The notes below the pieces were generated by a model. It saw nothing but the letters and a program-made list of their open reading frames with translations. It made no database searches and was not told where the DNA came from. Shown piece by piece: positions 11,449 to 35,394 of a DNA stretch of 64,000 nt. Origin of the DNA: Paratrimastix pyriformis (Eukaryota; Preaxostyla; Paratrimastigidae); NCBI GenBank assembly GCA_027972325.1, contig JAPMOS010000065.1, forward strand, positions 56,001 through 120,000. The letters run 5' to 3'. Positions within the stretch are counted from its first letter, which is position 1, and the number at the start of each line of letters is the position of its first letter. A program made the position numbers and the translations under genes.

Positions 11449-11733
11449 ACACGATTGGGCGACTCTGCTCGTTCCTCGTCCCCTTCCCCCTTTCCCATCA
11501 CCCTCCCGCCCTCCGTTCCCCTGACTGCATTCCCATCTTACCGGTGTCACCCTTCTTGGACGATAGAAATCTGCGGGGAGCTTTTGGCCATGTACGAGCA
11601 GGGCATGAAGGAGAAGGAGGCCGCAGCGGCCCGGAAACCACCCGGCCCGCCCACACCCGCGCCACCACCACCGCCCACCGCCACCAACAACAGCAGCAAT
11701 AACAACAGCAACGAGCCAACGGTCATCGACTAA
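10231..11733 (+). CDS. cyclin of the K/T/L (transcriptional CDK) family
   Basis: Regulatory cyclin, likely partner of a CDK9/CDK12-type kinase. The start at ATG 10231 leads into SLADGMTPQEEAAERAKTSA. The first cyclin box runs through IKLRLPQTSIATAIYYF, then ACLFLASKSEETFRRLKDIV, then LMYEQVLLRVLQFNTDV and LPYKFLLIYANAIK. The second box carries AQIAWSVVNDSLQLTLCVRY and PSVIATACLYLACQF. The C-terminus is Pro-rich with an Asn/Ser tail. Introns start with GTCTG, GTCGG or GTCCG; the one at about 10940-11210 is a CCCCGCCCCTGTCTCG minisatellite. Three reading-frame slips interrupt otherwise conserved sequence (near 10888, 11275 and 11360). They look like short deletions or consensus errors; a decaying copy is the alternative. 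Confidence 0.82.
10941..11170 (+). repeat. intronic GC-rich minisatellite (about 16-bp unit)
   Basis: Degenerate tandem copies of CCCCGCCCCTGTCTCG fill the cyclin intron between the exon ending IYANAIK and the exon starting ATEVAQIAW. The sense strand is almost free of AG, so there are few decoy acceptors. Confidence 0.85.
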
Positions 11734-12189
11734 TGGTGGCGCCACTGGGATTTGATGATGCTCCCCTCCCCGCTCATCGTGCGCCCATCGGGGGCGCGTT
11801 TTCTCTGGGTGTCGTCGTCGTTTCGTCCTCGTGTTTTTCCGTTTTCGCTCGCTCCTCCATCCTCCGCCTCTCCCCCGCCTCTCCCCCGCCTCGGATCGGC
11901 ATCGCACATATCTTGATTATCTCCAAGCCCATGGAATCGTTGCTGATGAGGGGATGGCGACGGTGGGTGAAATTGGCCTTGTCTGTTTGCCTCGTTCCCT
12001 CGGTCGTCACGCGTCGTCTGTCGTCTCGTCTCGTCGGCGCACAGTCCGAGCGATGGCAGCCCCGCCGTCCCGAGAGACCGAGATGGCCTTCCATCCAGAC
12101 CGGCGGGCATCTCCCGAGTGCCGCACCCGTCCCGTCGTGCAGGCGACCCTCCTCTCGCACTCCCTCCTCGTCTGCGAGCCATCGGGGGG
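11734..12189. other. convergent intergenic region
   Basis: About 455 bp between the cyclin stop (plus) and the PIG-S stop (minus). No exon, RNA gene or strong repeat was found. Confidence 0.4.
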
Positions 12190-12769
12190 TTAGAGCGAGT
12201 GACTCTTCTTCGCCTGGGGGCCGCCCCTTCGGCCGGCCCGCCATTCACGCAGGGCCGCCACACACTTCAGGGCGACGGTCAGGTAGAGGGGCAGGAAGAA
12301 GGGGCTGTACACGGCGTAGCTGTGGTTGGGCGGGAAGTACAGGCTCGGGATCATGTCTGCAACAGCCAAACGACGGGAGGACAGGGACAGGGAGGGTCTG
12401 ACGATATGATGACATGAGACTCGGGATCATGTCAAACGACGGGGAGGACATGGAGGACATGACGACAATAATGACATGAGGCTCGGGAATCATGTCTGCA
12501 ACGACGGGGAGGACAGGAGGGCATGAGGAACGGGAAGACATGAGCATGGTGGAGGGGTGCCTGAGGAGGATGGAGAGTGGCCGGAGACCTGACACTCCGA
12601 ACAAAACTGGCAGGCACAGCAGCCAACACCCATCAGGGCCCGCAGCAGGCAGACAAACCCTGGTGGAAGTAGGCCTGGTGGGCCAGAGCAACCGCGGAGC
12701 GGGCCTCCCGGGACGCGGCATGGTAAGCGCCTCGCAGAAGGGCCGCCTCGGCCTTGAAATGAGCACCGA

Positions 12770-12824
<55 letters not shown>

Positions 12825-15800
12825 CTGATGATGCTGATGCTGATGATGATGATGCTGATGCTGATGATGATGATGCTGATGATGATGATTGGATGATTGG
12901 ATGATGACGATTGGACGATGATGATGGATGATGACTGGATGCTGATGCTGATTGGAAGCTGATGCTGATGCTGATTGGAAGCTGATGCTGATGCTGATGC
13001 TGATGCTGATGGAAGCTGATGCTGATGCTGATGCTGATGCTGATGCTGATGCTGATGCTGATGCTGATGCTGATGCTGATGCTGATGCTGATGCTGACGA
13101 GGGCGGTGATGGCGATGGGGAGGGAAGAAGGGAGGCGGACCCTGGTGAGATGCTCCAGGGCGCGTTGGACCAGATCCGAGACGGCTGGGGTGACGGGCAG
13201 GACCGTGATATCTGCACCCCCCCCACCACCACCCCCCGCCCCATGGGCAAAGGAACGCGACACAGGAGCGACAGCAAGTGAGCAGCCGGAAAAAGAGGAA
13301 TACGCGATCCACAACAAGTGAGGGGTGCTCGTCCTCCCGCCCATCCCATTTCCACCCCGGTGGCGGCAAGTCGCTCGAGACCGGTGGACGCCCCGTTACC
13401 GGTGTTGTGCGGGCCGCCTCCTTCCCCCCCCACGAACCCAACCCGCGCCCGGACAGACTGCGCACAGTGTGCAGAAAGCTTGTCAGCGTGTTGGCCGCCT
13501 CGGCGCCGGCCTCCAGGGCGCGCGCGCGGGCGAGGCAGGTCTCCTCCCACAGGCTGAGGCCCTCGGGGGCGCAGGCGGGGCAGCTGCCGTCGGCCGCCAG
13601 AGGGACGGGCTGCAAGCGCGGGGCGCGATGCATGGAGGAGGAGAGGAGTGAACAAGAGCACTGCAACATCCCCCTGTGGGCAACCCCAACCGATGGAGCG
13701 CCTGGGCCGTATCATCCAGTCAGCAGCAGCAGCAGAAGCGCCCCATTTTCCACCACCAGTGAACGAGTGGGAAGGGGCTGGAGGGAGGGGCGAGGAGGCG
13801 CAGCCGAACCTGCAGCCCGAGGTGGGCCCTGAGCTGCCCCACGAAGGCGCCCATGATGGCCTGCTGGACGGAGGCGGCCAGGGGCGCCCCGGCGGGGGCA
13901 TCGGGGGGCAGGTTGACGATGACCACCCCGCCCCAGCGGGGCACCAGGAAGCCGTTGTTGGGCACGGGCCGGCCTGCAGTGAGAAAGGCATGGTGGTGGA
14001 CATGAAGGTGAATCGGGTGGGTCCGTGCGCGAAGTGTGGGATGGCAGCTGTGGGATGACAGCTGGGGATGGCAACTGGGGATGGCAGCTGTGGGATGGCA
14101 GCTGTGGGATGGCAGCTGTGGGATGGCAGCTGTGGGATGGCAGCTGTGGGATGGCAGCTGTGGATTGTGGATGGCAGCTGTGGATGGCAGCTGCGGATGG
14201 CAGCTGTGGGATGGCAGCTGCGGATGGCAGCTGTGGATTGTGGATAGATGGCAACTGGGGAATGCGTGTTCGTCCAAACACGCTGCATCATCTCTTCTGC
14301 AGTCGGGGCGAGGGCAGGGCGGGTGCCCACGAACCCGTCTCATCGACCACAGTTAGTGTGGCGGCGGCATCGAGGGCCGCCTGGCCATCGGCGGGCTGCT
14401 GCGCCGTCGCCGACGCGCCCCCGGGGACATAGGCCACGAAGCGGTGGGTCGGCGCCACGGAGGTCGGGAGGGCTGGTGGGGAGGTGGTGGTCAGGGCGAT
14501 GACGATGTCGTGGGGGATGCGAAGAGGCGGAGGGAGGGAGGAGGCATGGTTGGGACGTGGTGCGCGACGCAAACGGACAGGCGATATGCAGTCACGGATA
14601 CAAAGACGGACATGCAGTCACGGATACAAAGGCGGACATGCAGTCACGGATACAAAGGCGGACATGCAGCAGTAGTCACCACGGATACAAAGACGGACAT
14701 GCAGTCACGGATACAAAGGCGGACATGCAGCAGTAGTCACCACGGATACAAAGACGGACATGCAGTCACGGATACAAAGGCGGACATGCAGTCACGGGCA
14801 CAAAGGCGAACATGCATTCACGGATACAAAGGCGAACATGCATTCACGGGCACAAAGGCAGCAGAGAGCGGACCCAGATCCCACTGGTCCCGATTGACAA
14901 AGTTGCGCAGCAGGTCCGGGGACAGCACCGCACCGGCATCGCCGTCCTGCAGCCGGGGGCGCTGCGTGGCGGGGGCGTTGTAGAGCACTTGCGACGAGAG
15001 GGTGAAGTTGGCCACGACCGCAAGCCGGGCGAGAAGCGGGGCCAGGTAGGCTGTGCGCATGGGAATGTGGGCAAATTGGCATGTGGGTGTGAATGAGTGT
15101 GACACTTGCCAATGAATGGCACCCACCTGCCCTCTTCACCTGCTGATGGAAGGGGGGCTGCGAACCCTTCGCCAACCCGTCGAAATCCCAGGCGGCCGTC
15201 CGGTGGGCCGTGGCGTGGACAAGTCCGAAGGCCAAGACGTGCTCCTGGTAGCCGATCGAACCCTGGAACCACGAGAACCCAAAGAACACGGAGGTGGGGT
15301 GATGAGATGAGGGGGGGGACCAGCAAACAGCACACCCTCCCCTCCCCCCCCTCCCCCCCACCCACAAGACACAAGACACAAGACACAAGACACGGACACG
15401 TACACAGACACAGACAGACCAACTTCTGGGGCATTCCATCGCGCATCAGCAGGTGACCCAGCTGGTCCGCGATCGAAGACATCACCGTTGGGTGATGCAG
15501 CATCTCCGGGGCGATCGCTACCCATCCGTGTTGGTATTTTCCCAGTTTCACGACGGGTTTTGTACTTTTCGGAGAGGCCGCCATCGGAAGCAGAAAGACT
15601 GTGACCGCCTGATCCTCATCCTGCCCGGTTGACGGCACATGATCTCTCAAGAAATCGTCCAAATCTAATCAAGACGACCAAGTATGGGCGGTGACAGGCA
15701 AACTTCTTTCCAGACCGGCGTCTGCCATTGCCGCAGAAGGGACAGGCACCGGAGACTGGACGATCGAGACTCGGAGACAATGGGGCTCGAAAACCATCTG

Positions 15801-16025
15801 CACGTTGTCTTCGGAAAATCCGCTGCATTCGCTTTGAGACTGTGGGCACACGATGGCCAGCCGCAGAGAATTCCGGCATCCGTTTTGCCACAAGCCGTGA
15901 AGAGCTTGAATTTGTGCCTCCCATCCGCCAATATCGCGTGGAACCCGCATCAAATAAAACCATATCGGCAAACCCGCCAGAAGAAAAACGGCGAACGCCA
16001 CCAGAACTTGGTGGCGGCTTTTCAT
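12190..16025 (-). CDS. PIGS: PIG-S, GPI transamidase complex subunit
   Basis: ER membrane subunit of the GPI transamidase, which cleaves the C-terminal signal of precursor proteins and attaches the GPI anchor. The N-terminus has one membrane segment (MKSRHQVLVAFAVFLLAGLP then IWFYLMRV). Luminal landmarks of the family follow: VVANFTLSSQVLYNAP, VLSPDLLRNFVN, HRFVAYVPG, NNGFLVPRWGGVVIVNLP, then LSLWEETCLARARALEAG. The C-terminus has LYFPPNHSYAVYSPFFLPLY, a second membrane segment, and a short basic tail ending at TAA 12190-12192. This two-TM layout, with both ends cytosolic and a large luminal domain, is that of PIG-S. Introns open with GTCTG, GTCCG or GTTTG and hold minisatellites at 14034-14252 and 14580-14860 and a trinucleotide/hexanucleotide array at 12771-13097. 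The start codon lies about 70 bp from the first usable codon of the divergent LRRIQ3-like gene. Confidence 0.9.
12771..13097 (-). repeat. ATC and AGCATC microsatellites in a PIGS intron
   Basis: On the plus strand this is (GAT)n from about 12771 to 12890 and (GATGCT)n from about 12940 to 13097, separated by mixed units. On the sense strand of PIGS the repeats read ATC and AGCATC. They sit between the exon ending ...LVQRALEHL and the one starting AEAALLRGAYHAA. Confidence 0.95.
14034..14252. repeat. 14-bp minisatellite GGGATGGCAGCTGT
   Basis: About 15 tandem, slightly variable copies of a 14-bp unit (some reading TGCGGATGGCAGC) inside a PIGS intron just upstream of the exon encoding the PRWGG motif. 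Confidence 0.95.
14580..14860. repeat. 26-bp minisatellite (ATACAAAGGCGGACATGCAG core)
   Basis: Roughly ten tandem copies of a 26-bp unit with small insertions, for example a CAGTAGTCACCA insert in some copies. The array lies inside a PIGS intron and differs entirely from the minisatellite in the next intron. Confidence 0.95.
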
Positions 16026-16097
16026 TCCCACTTGCGAACAGCCGCGTTCCCCCTTTGACTCTCTCGACTAAGTTGCCGTTCCAGCCCATTTTGAAGT

Positions 16098-29084
<12,987 letters not shown>

Positions 29085-29239
29085 ATCCATTCTCGTTCGC
29101 ACCATTTGTACATTTCGCGAACAAGGAAGAACATCGACACTGACTCTTTGACGAGTGGTTGTGACTTTGGCGCTGTCAAACAAATATCTCGAGAACACCT
29201 GGGTTCTGTGCACTCTCGCTCTTCACTCTTCTCTTCACA

Positions 29240-30137
29240 ATGAGCTTCTCCGCCGACCCGATACCAAAACCGAACCCCGATGTGATGATGCAAGCGAACC
29301 AATCTGGTCAAGAGTGGAATGTTGCTCTTTCAGTTCAACCCGATGTTTTTTCGGGTTGCGCCGGCCCTGCTGGTGGAACGGTGTGCCTCACTCCGTTCGA
29401 TGACAGCAAACGGGTTGCGGTTCCATTTACTCTTCCTAATGGCTTCCCTGCCGTGACAAATTTCATCAAAGTGGATGACGGGTATATTGTGGCCGCCGAT
29501 GAAGGAGGTCTGCAGTTCTGGGTTTCTCTCACGATTCCTCCACTTCGTCCCATTCAGAATATGGCGGGGGTGGGATTTTCTTTTTTGGAGAAGCCGGTCA
29601 GGGCTGCGTTGAGATCACACGCCAGAATTGCTGCGGCCTCACCTGGTTGGGTGGTCGCCCCTATGCCATTGTGGGGATGAACGCGGAATCAGGCGCCATG
29701 TTTGGCTCGATTTTGAGGTTGGATCGCGAGGCGCACAACCGCTGGAATCTCGCCCTGGTCTGCGCGGCGTCTCCACCACCCCACCATTCACCCCCCACTT
29801 CCGGTCTCAGGTCGCCGACCTGCAGGAGGGCCCGTACTGCTTCGCGAATGAGAGCAGCGAGTCCGTGCTGATCCTGACCACATACACCCTGCAGCGATAC
29901 ACGGCGACACCGACGGGGGAAGGTCGACTCGAGCGGCTGCAGACCCACGACTTCCGGTTCCTCTTCCCCAACTCGATGGTCCTGAGCGCGGCCGAGAACG
30001 GGTCGCTGTACGTGGGCATGCGGGCTTTCGTGGTGCGGCTGGCCCGCGACTACACCGAGTCGAACGGGTTTCGGGAGGAGTGGTTTGTGCCCCGGCAGGC
30101 CGCCCCCGGGGGCCCGCAGCCCTTTGGCAGGGCATGA
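29240..30137 (+). CDS. conserved-looking protein, possibly a beta-propeller
   Basis: Not recognised. Exons: ATG 29240 to 29505 (MSFSADPIPKPNPDVMM...), about 29563-29759, and about 29813-30137. Donors GTCTGCAG and GTCTGCG join in phase, giving YIVAADEGEYGGGGIFFFGE and a third exon starting VADLQEGPYCFANESSESV. Repeated hydrophobic strand-turn patterns (GYIVAADE, PYAIVGMNAESGAMFGSILR, SVLILTTYTLQRY, GSLYVGMRAFVVRL) suggest successive propeller blades. The N-terminus lacks a clear signal peptide. A role cannot be assigned from sequence. Confidence 0.75.
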
Positions 30138-30557
30138 GCCTCACCCAGCGCTCAGTTTCTCTGGGTCTTTCGGTCTTGGTCCCCATTCTCTCTCCTCCTC
30201 TCGCCGGCTCGCCCGAATAACGAACGAACGGCGCCCGTGCGCCTGGGCACCCCGCGCGGCAGGTAGTGTGTGTGTGGGGGGGGGGGGAGGGGGGGAGGGG
30301 AGGGGAGGGGGAGGGGAGGGGGAGGGGGGAGGGGAGGGGAGGGGAGGGGAGGGGAGGGGGGAGGGGAGGGGGGGAGGGGAGGGGGAGGGGAGGGAGGGGG
30401 AGGGGAGAGAGAGAGAGAGAAAGAGAGGAGGGGGGAGGTCGTAACGTTCATCTTCCACGCAGCCCATGCCGCATCCAAGCGACCGACCAAACACGCATTT
30501 TTCCTCTGCCCGTCCCCCACCACCGGAAAAAAAAGAAAAGGGACTGATCCCCATAAT
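30138..30557. repeat. convergent intergenic region with G-rich (GGGGA)n tract
   Basis: Between the stop of the propeller-like gene (plus) and the stop of RING/NADAR copy A (minus). The main content is a purine tract of GGGGA/GGGGGA units at about 30276-30420, ending in (GA)n. No exon was recognised. Confidence 0.9.
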
Positions 30558-32651
30558 TCACTCACAGTCCTCCGACGAGGGCGCCAGCAGGAGCCTTATG
30601 TTCCTTCGTGAGCGGATCAGGTCGCGGAGCTGCATGAGCAGCCTGCCCAGCCGGTTGGAATGGCCCCAGTAGGACTGGCCAGCCTCGAAGACGATCTGCC
30701 CATGGGAAGAGTGGCAAGACACACGCCGCACGTGACGTTGATGTGTGAGGTGGCGGCGTTGGACTTCGAAAACCCTCAAAGACAGACTGCCCTCCTCCTC
30801 CTCCCTCCTCCTCCCACAGCGCAGGTTGCAGACGCGGCGCGGGTGGGTCCCGGCCAGCAGGACGCACAGCTCGGGGTGCTGGAGGAACTTGAGCACCAGC
30901 CCCTGCCGCATGGCCCATTGCCGGTTGAACTGCGAGGGGGCACGCGGGCGGGTAGTGCGGCGGGCCCAAGGGAGAAGCCGGGGTCAGTGCGGGGAGCCGC
31001 CCGCCGGGCCGCCGGGCCGCCAGACCTGTTTGGATCGCGCCCCGCAGGCCGCCTCACGGGCCTCGAGGGCCGACGGGGCCGCGTGGACCTGCGCCAGCCG
31101 GACGGGATCCTCGGCCGCCATTTGGGCGAAGTAGAAGTGATCAAGCGAAGGGTGCGCGTACCCGACCTGGTCCCTGATCGTGCACAGGGCTGGGGGGGAT
31201 GGACAGGGAGAGAGCGATGAGGGAAAGGGACGGAAGAAATGACGGAGGGATAGGGCCCGCATTTTCAGGTCAATGAACGCGAGAGACGGAAGGACGTGAA
31301 GGAGCAGAAGGGACGCGAACCCGAATTGAGGAGCATCTGGTACGGGTGCTCTACATTGCTCGGCCCCATCCTCAGGTCCGGGACGCCGCCAATCGGGGAG
31401 CTCGGGTGAAACACAGGGGCCTCAACACGTAAGCGAGTATAAACAGGTGGAGGTGGCGGCAGTCCCCAAGGCGAGGCGGGAGGGGATCGGGAGCGCTGGC
31501 GAGGAGGGGATTGTGACGGAGGGCTGGGGAGCCGCTGCTGCAGGCGCGGGGGCAATCCATCGAGTCCCAGTCGCCCACCAACCGCGGCCATGAGCTCCGC
31601 CAGCTGGGCCTGTGGGTGCGTCAGGGGGGAATGGTGATGTGCAAAGCAGGAGGAAGAGATTAGGGGAGGGTGGGAGAGTGGGTGGAAGAGAAGGGGCGGG
31701 CAGGAAGGCAGGAGGACTTTGGTCTCCTGCAGCTCGGCCTGTGTGGCCCGCAGGCTCTCGGCCATGGCGCGCATGTGGGCCGCGGAGGGATCTGCGAGGT
31801 GCTGGTCCAGGGCATGCCGGGGGATCTGGAGATTTGGGGTGAGTGGGCGAGAGTGGTGTGGGGGCGTGTGCCGCTGACCCGATGCGTACATGTCGGAACG
31901 GGGCAGGCCACTGGGAAATTGGGGCACCCGGCCTCGTGCTGCGGCATCTCACTGCGGGGAACGGAGGCGCCACAGCCGTGCGGACATGCAATGGGGATGC
32001 GAGGGCATGTCCCGAAGTGGGTCTATGGCAGGGAGAGGGAGGTGTAAAATGGTGCACTCGTACGCAGACGTCAAGTTCGCCCTGGGGGAATTCCGACCGG
32101 CAATGCTGGCAGGGGACGCGTTTGCGGGGACACCCGTTCGCGTGTTGAGCCAGATCACGTGCAAGGCAACGAAAGTTGCAACCAGGGTGTGAGCAGCTCA
32201 CTGTTCGGCAAGGACACGCCCGGGCCTCATGCTCCTCGGCATCCTCCAACCTGATCGTGATGATTAGGCTTTGTCAGATTGGTTAACAGACTACAGACTT
32301 GCCCTGCCATTCGCATCCAGCTTGATTGTTTGCACAGAAGACGATTTGCCGGCCAATCATTCCATGCAGCGAGATGTCCAGCGTGGGAGCATTCGCAGTC
32401 ACCGGAGAACGGCACGCCCTGCGGAGGTGAGAAGGACATTAAAGATTTCTTTTTGCAACCGCAGACGGGCATTCCCGTTTTTGCTTGAACCACTCCGTGC
32501 AGCAAGCTTGACACATTTTATGATTGGTCGGACAACCCACCGAAACGGGCCTCCGCATCACACAGCCACAAGATAAACAGTTGAACTCCGGGAAAAGACC
32601 CTCTGGGTGGACAAAGCGAGCTTCAGAAAAACCCTCGGCGACAATGGACAT
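30558..32651 (-). CDS. RING + TRAF-type zinc finger + NADAR protein, copy A
   Basis: Predicted E3 ubiquitin ligase fused to an ADP-ribose/NAD-linked domain. The RING comes first: CLSCGCVMRRPVSVGCPTNH, then KMCQACC and, across an intron, RECPACRSPV (C-x2-C, C-x3-H, C-x2-C, C-x2-C). TRAF-type fingers follow (VFCANNQAGCEWQGK; CSHPGCNFRCLARDLAQHAN; CPRKRVPCQHC; HEAGCPNFPVACPVPTCTHR). Then come a coiled-coil helix (MAESLRATQAELQETK) and a Pro/Arg linker ending YQMLLNSG. The C-terminal part matches NADAR (DUF1768/YbiA): SLDHFYFAQMAAEDPVRLAQ, HAAPSALEAREAA, RQWAMRQGLVLKFLQHPELC, SYWGHSNRLGRLLMQLRDLI. Introns use GTCTG-type donors. It has one more Cys-rich finger exon than copies B and C. The start was chosen at the Met (32651) aligned with the B and C starts. 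Confidence 0.85.
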
Positions 32652-33050
32652 CGTGTGTGGTGGTGTTGACCTGGAAATACCGGCTTCGCCGGACCCGGTT
32701 GTCGCCCAAAAATTCAACGGCTTCAACTCCTTGTCGCTTCAAAGGCTTGTTTTGCATGATTCCACGCCACGACCTTCTCGCCGCACTGACGGGAAGCGGA
32801 TATCTGGGGCTGTTCCGCAAACAAATGGCCGCCAGGGTTATAACCGCCAGCCCTTGGCCTGCCCACCCAGCCTGAGCAGCGCGCCCTTTCTTTTGGTTTA
32901 GCGTGTTCGTTCTTTCCCCCACCCTCCCCTCTCCATCGACCCTGGGTAACATTGGGCACGGGCCCGAGAAACAGCCGGCCGGCCGCCAGAAAAAGCAGAC
33001 ACGTCGTGCACCTCGGTTCTTCCGACTGGGCGTCGTCGCAAACGGAGCCC
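32652..33050. other. spacer between RING/NADAR copies A and B
   Basis: About 400 bp between the start of copy A and the stop of copy B. It presumably holds the copy A promoter. No repeat or additional exon was recognised. Confidence 0.4.
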
Positions 33051-34951
33051 TTAATTTCCACCGCCGTTCAACGGGCTCGCCGGCCTCAGCAGTCCGACCA
33101 GGTCCTGTGGCGAGCGGATCAAGTCGCGCATCTCCATCATTACCGTGCCCAGTCGGTTGGATCGGCCCCAGTAGGATCCGGGCGCCTCGAAGATGATCTG
33201 AAATGGGGGCAAACCCGTTGCATTGAGGCGATTGGGTGCGTTGGACCTCGAATCACGAGGAATCAACTCACGAGCACACAGCCCAGGGTTGCAGACCTGG
33301 CGTGGATGAGTCGAGGCCAACAGGTCGCGCAGCTCGGGGTGTTGGCTGTACTTGAGCAGCAGCCCCCGCCGCATGGCCCGTTGCCGGGTGGACTGTGCGT
33401 GAGTAGGGACGCGAGCAAAGGTGTCGTCAGAGAAGAAAGATAGATGCGATCGGTGCTGCGGTGGGGCAGGTCTGCAGGCAGCCAGACCTTGGTGGTAAAT
33501 CGTAACCCACGGGCTACCTCACGGGCGGCGCGCCCCGTGGGAGCGGCATGAATCCGCGCCCGCCATCCGTCCCCATCGTCGGCCGCCATTTGGGCGAAGT
33601 AGAAGTGATCCAGCGACCGGTGCACAAACCCCGCCTCGTCCCGAATTGAGCAGAGGGCTGGGAAGTGGGGACGGCGGATTGGGAACCATGGAGTCAGGGG
33701 ATCCGAGAAGTGGTGGGAGAGAAAGGAAGGAGGATCCGCATTGGACGAACCCGAATTGAGGAGCATCTGATACCGGTCTTTGGCATAGTCCGGCCACAAC
33801 CTCAGGTCGAGCAGCGAGCGCGGGTCCTCCGCATCGCCCGGCTCCACCCTCGGGTCCGGAGGCGGGCCCAGGTCGCGCGGAGGAACGAAAACGGGGGCTG
33901 GATCGCGCAGAGGAAGGTCGCACGGAGGAACAAAAATGGGGACCGGGTCGCGCGGACGAAACGGGGGGGCTTCGGCACGGAAGCGGGCACGCCCGGCGGC
34001 CGGCAGAGGTGGGCGCGGGACAGGGGCGGGCATAAAGGGAGGTGCATCGACGCGCAGGCGGCCGGCGAGGGGCGGCGGTATTCCAGGGGACGGGGTGGCA
34101 GGCTGAGCCCCCGGGGCGAACGGGGAGTGGGCACGACGGGGGGGTGCTTGCGGCGATGGGGTGGGGAGTAGCGGGAGGCGACCGCGTGGCTGGCTATCCA
34201 GCAGCTCGTTAAGCAATGCCGAGAGTCGTGTGGGTTGAGCCTGGGGAGCGGAAGACGCGGTGAGGCACATTTGCTGCAGCTCAGTCTGTGTGGCCGCCAA
34301 GCGCTCGGCCATGACGCGCATGCAGGCAGCGGAGGGATCTGCGAGGTGCTGGTCCGCAATCTTGGAAATTTGGCGTGAGCGGGACGAGAGGTGCTTGGGG
34401 GTTGTGTGTCACAGACCCGATGAGGGCAGGTTGGAACGGAACAAACAGCTGGGATGTTGGGACACCCGGCTTGGTGCTGGGGTATCGCACCCTGTCGATA
34501 GAGACACGCCCGGATTTCATGCTCCTCGGCATCCTCCAACCTGTGTGAGGACAAGGGATTTATTTGGGCAAAAGGGAATGGCACACAACGCAGACTTGCC
34601 CTGCCATTCGCACCCAGCCTGTTGGTTTGCACAAAAGACGGTGAGCCGGCCGATCATTCCGTGCAGCGAGATGTCCAGCGTGGGTGCGTTGGCATTCACC
34701 GGCGAACGGCACTCCCTGTGTCCCGTGAATCCAATCATTCAACCCCGCCCACCCACAGACGGGCATTCCCGTTTTCGCTTGAACCACTCTTCGCAGCAAG
34801 CTTGGCACATTTTATGATTGGTCGGACAGCCCACCGAGACGGGCCTCCGCATCACACAGCCACAGGACAAACAAAAGAACTCCGGAAAGAGACCCTCTGG
34901 GTGGACAAAGCGCTCTTCCGAAAAACCTTCGATGACATTGGGGCCTGACAT
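33051..34951 (-). CDS. RING + TRAF-type zinc finger + NADAR protein, copy B
   Basis: Tandem paralogue of copies A and C. It starts MSGPNVIEGFSEERFVHPEG and has the same RING (CLSCGCVMRRPVSVGCPTNH ... RECPECRSPV) and TRAF finger (VFCANQQAGCEWQGK), then only one further finger segment (QHQAGCPNIPAVCSVPTCPH). A helix (MAERLAATQTELQQ) leads into a long Pro/Arg/Ala-rich, probably disordered linker with repeated FVPPRDL/PRDPVPI units, then RYQMLLNSG. The NADAR part reads IRDEAGFVHRSLDHFYFAQM, MRRGLLLKYSQHPELRDLLA, SYWGRSNRLGTVMMEMRDLI and ends NGGGN at 33051. The first NADAR exon has diverged (AADDGDGWRARIHAAPTG instead of AAEDPVRLAR-type). The first exons and introns are almost identical to copy C (see findings). 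Confidence 0.85.
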
Positions 34952-35394
34952 CGAATCGTCGCGTGTCCCCTGGGCAGAGTCACTAAAGTTGGTCGGAACG
35001 TTTTTGGGCGGAGGGTTTATGGACCCTCTGGGTGTGGGAACGGCTTCCCACATGTTCCAGAATCATCGGAGGCGGGTTGAAGCAGGGTTGAAGCTGCTTC
35101 AACCTATGCCGCTTCAATGAATTCTTTGTGTTCCATCATAAGACCTCCAGACAACGATTGCGCGCAAGGTACCGTTTCAAATTTTCTGGATTGATGGAAC
35201 GCCTTTTTCGAAAGAGGCATTCTGCAGCGATACCAGTGCATCGAGCATCGAGGGGGGAAGGCCGACTCACAGCCGTGAGAGGGCTTCGAGAACGTGGAGT
35301 GGGCCCGGTTCTCTTTCTCCTTGTTGCCACTGTTGTGTTGCAACTCTATTTTCTGACTGCCGCCAGCATCGTCACCAACAGGACCCTTTTCTCC
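34952..35394. other. spacer between RING/NADAR copies B and C
   Basis: About 440 bp. The first 25-30 bp are shared with the copy C promoter (ending CACTAAA-TTGGTCG), after which the two upstream regions diverge completely. No exon was recognised. Confidence 0.4.

Noticed and set aside
12952-13281. ORFs made of poly-(Asp-Ala), poly-Met or poly-His/Ser across trinucleotide arrays (also 28060, 43215, 46530)
   Set aside because: They are translations of ATC/GAT microsatellites that lie within introns or gaps defined by flanking conserved exons.
14580-14860. CRISPR-like regular repeats
   Set aside because: Units are directly adjacent without unique spacers, lie in an intron of a eukaryotic gene, and no cas gene exists; these are minisatellites. 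The same applies to 14034-14252 and 18122-18400.
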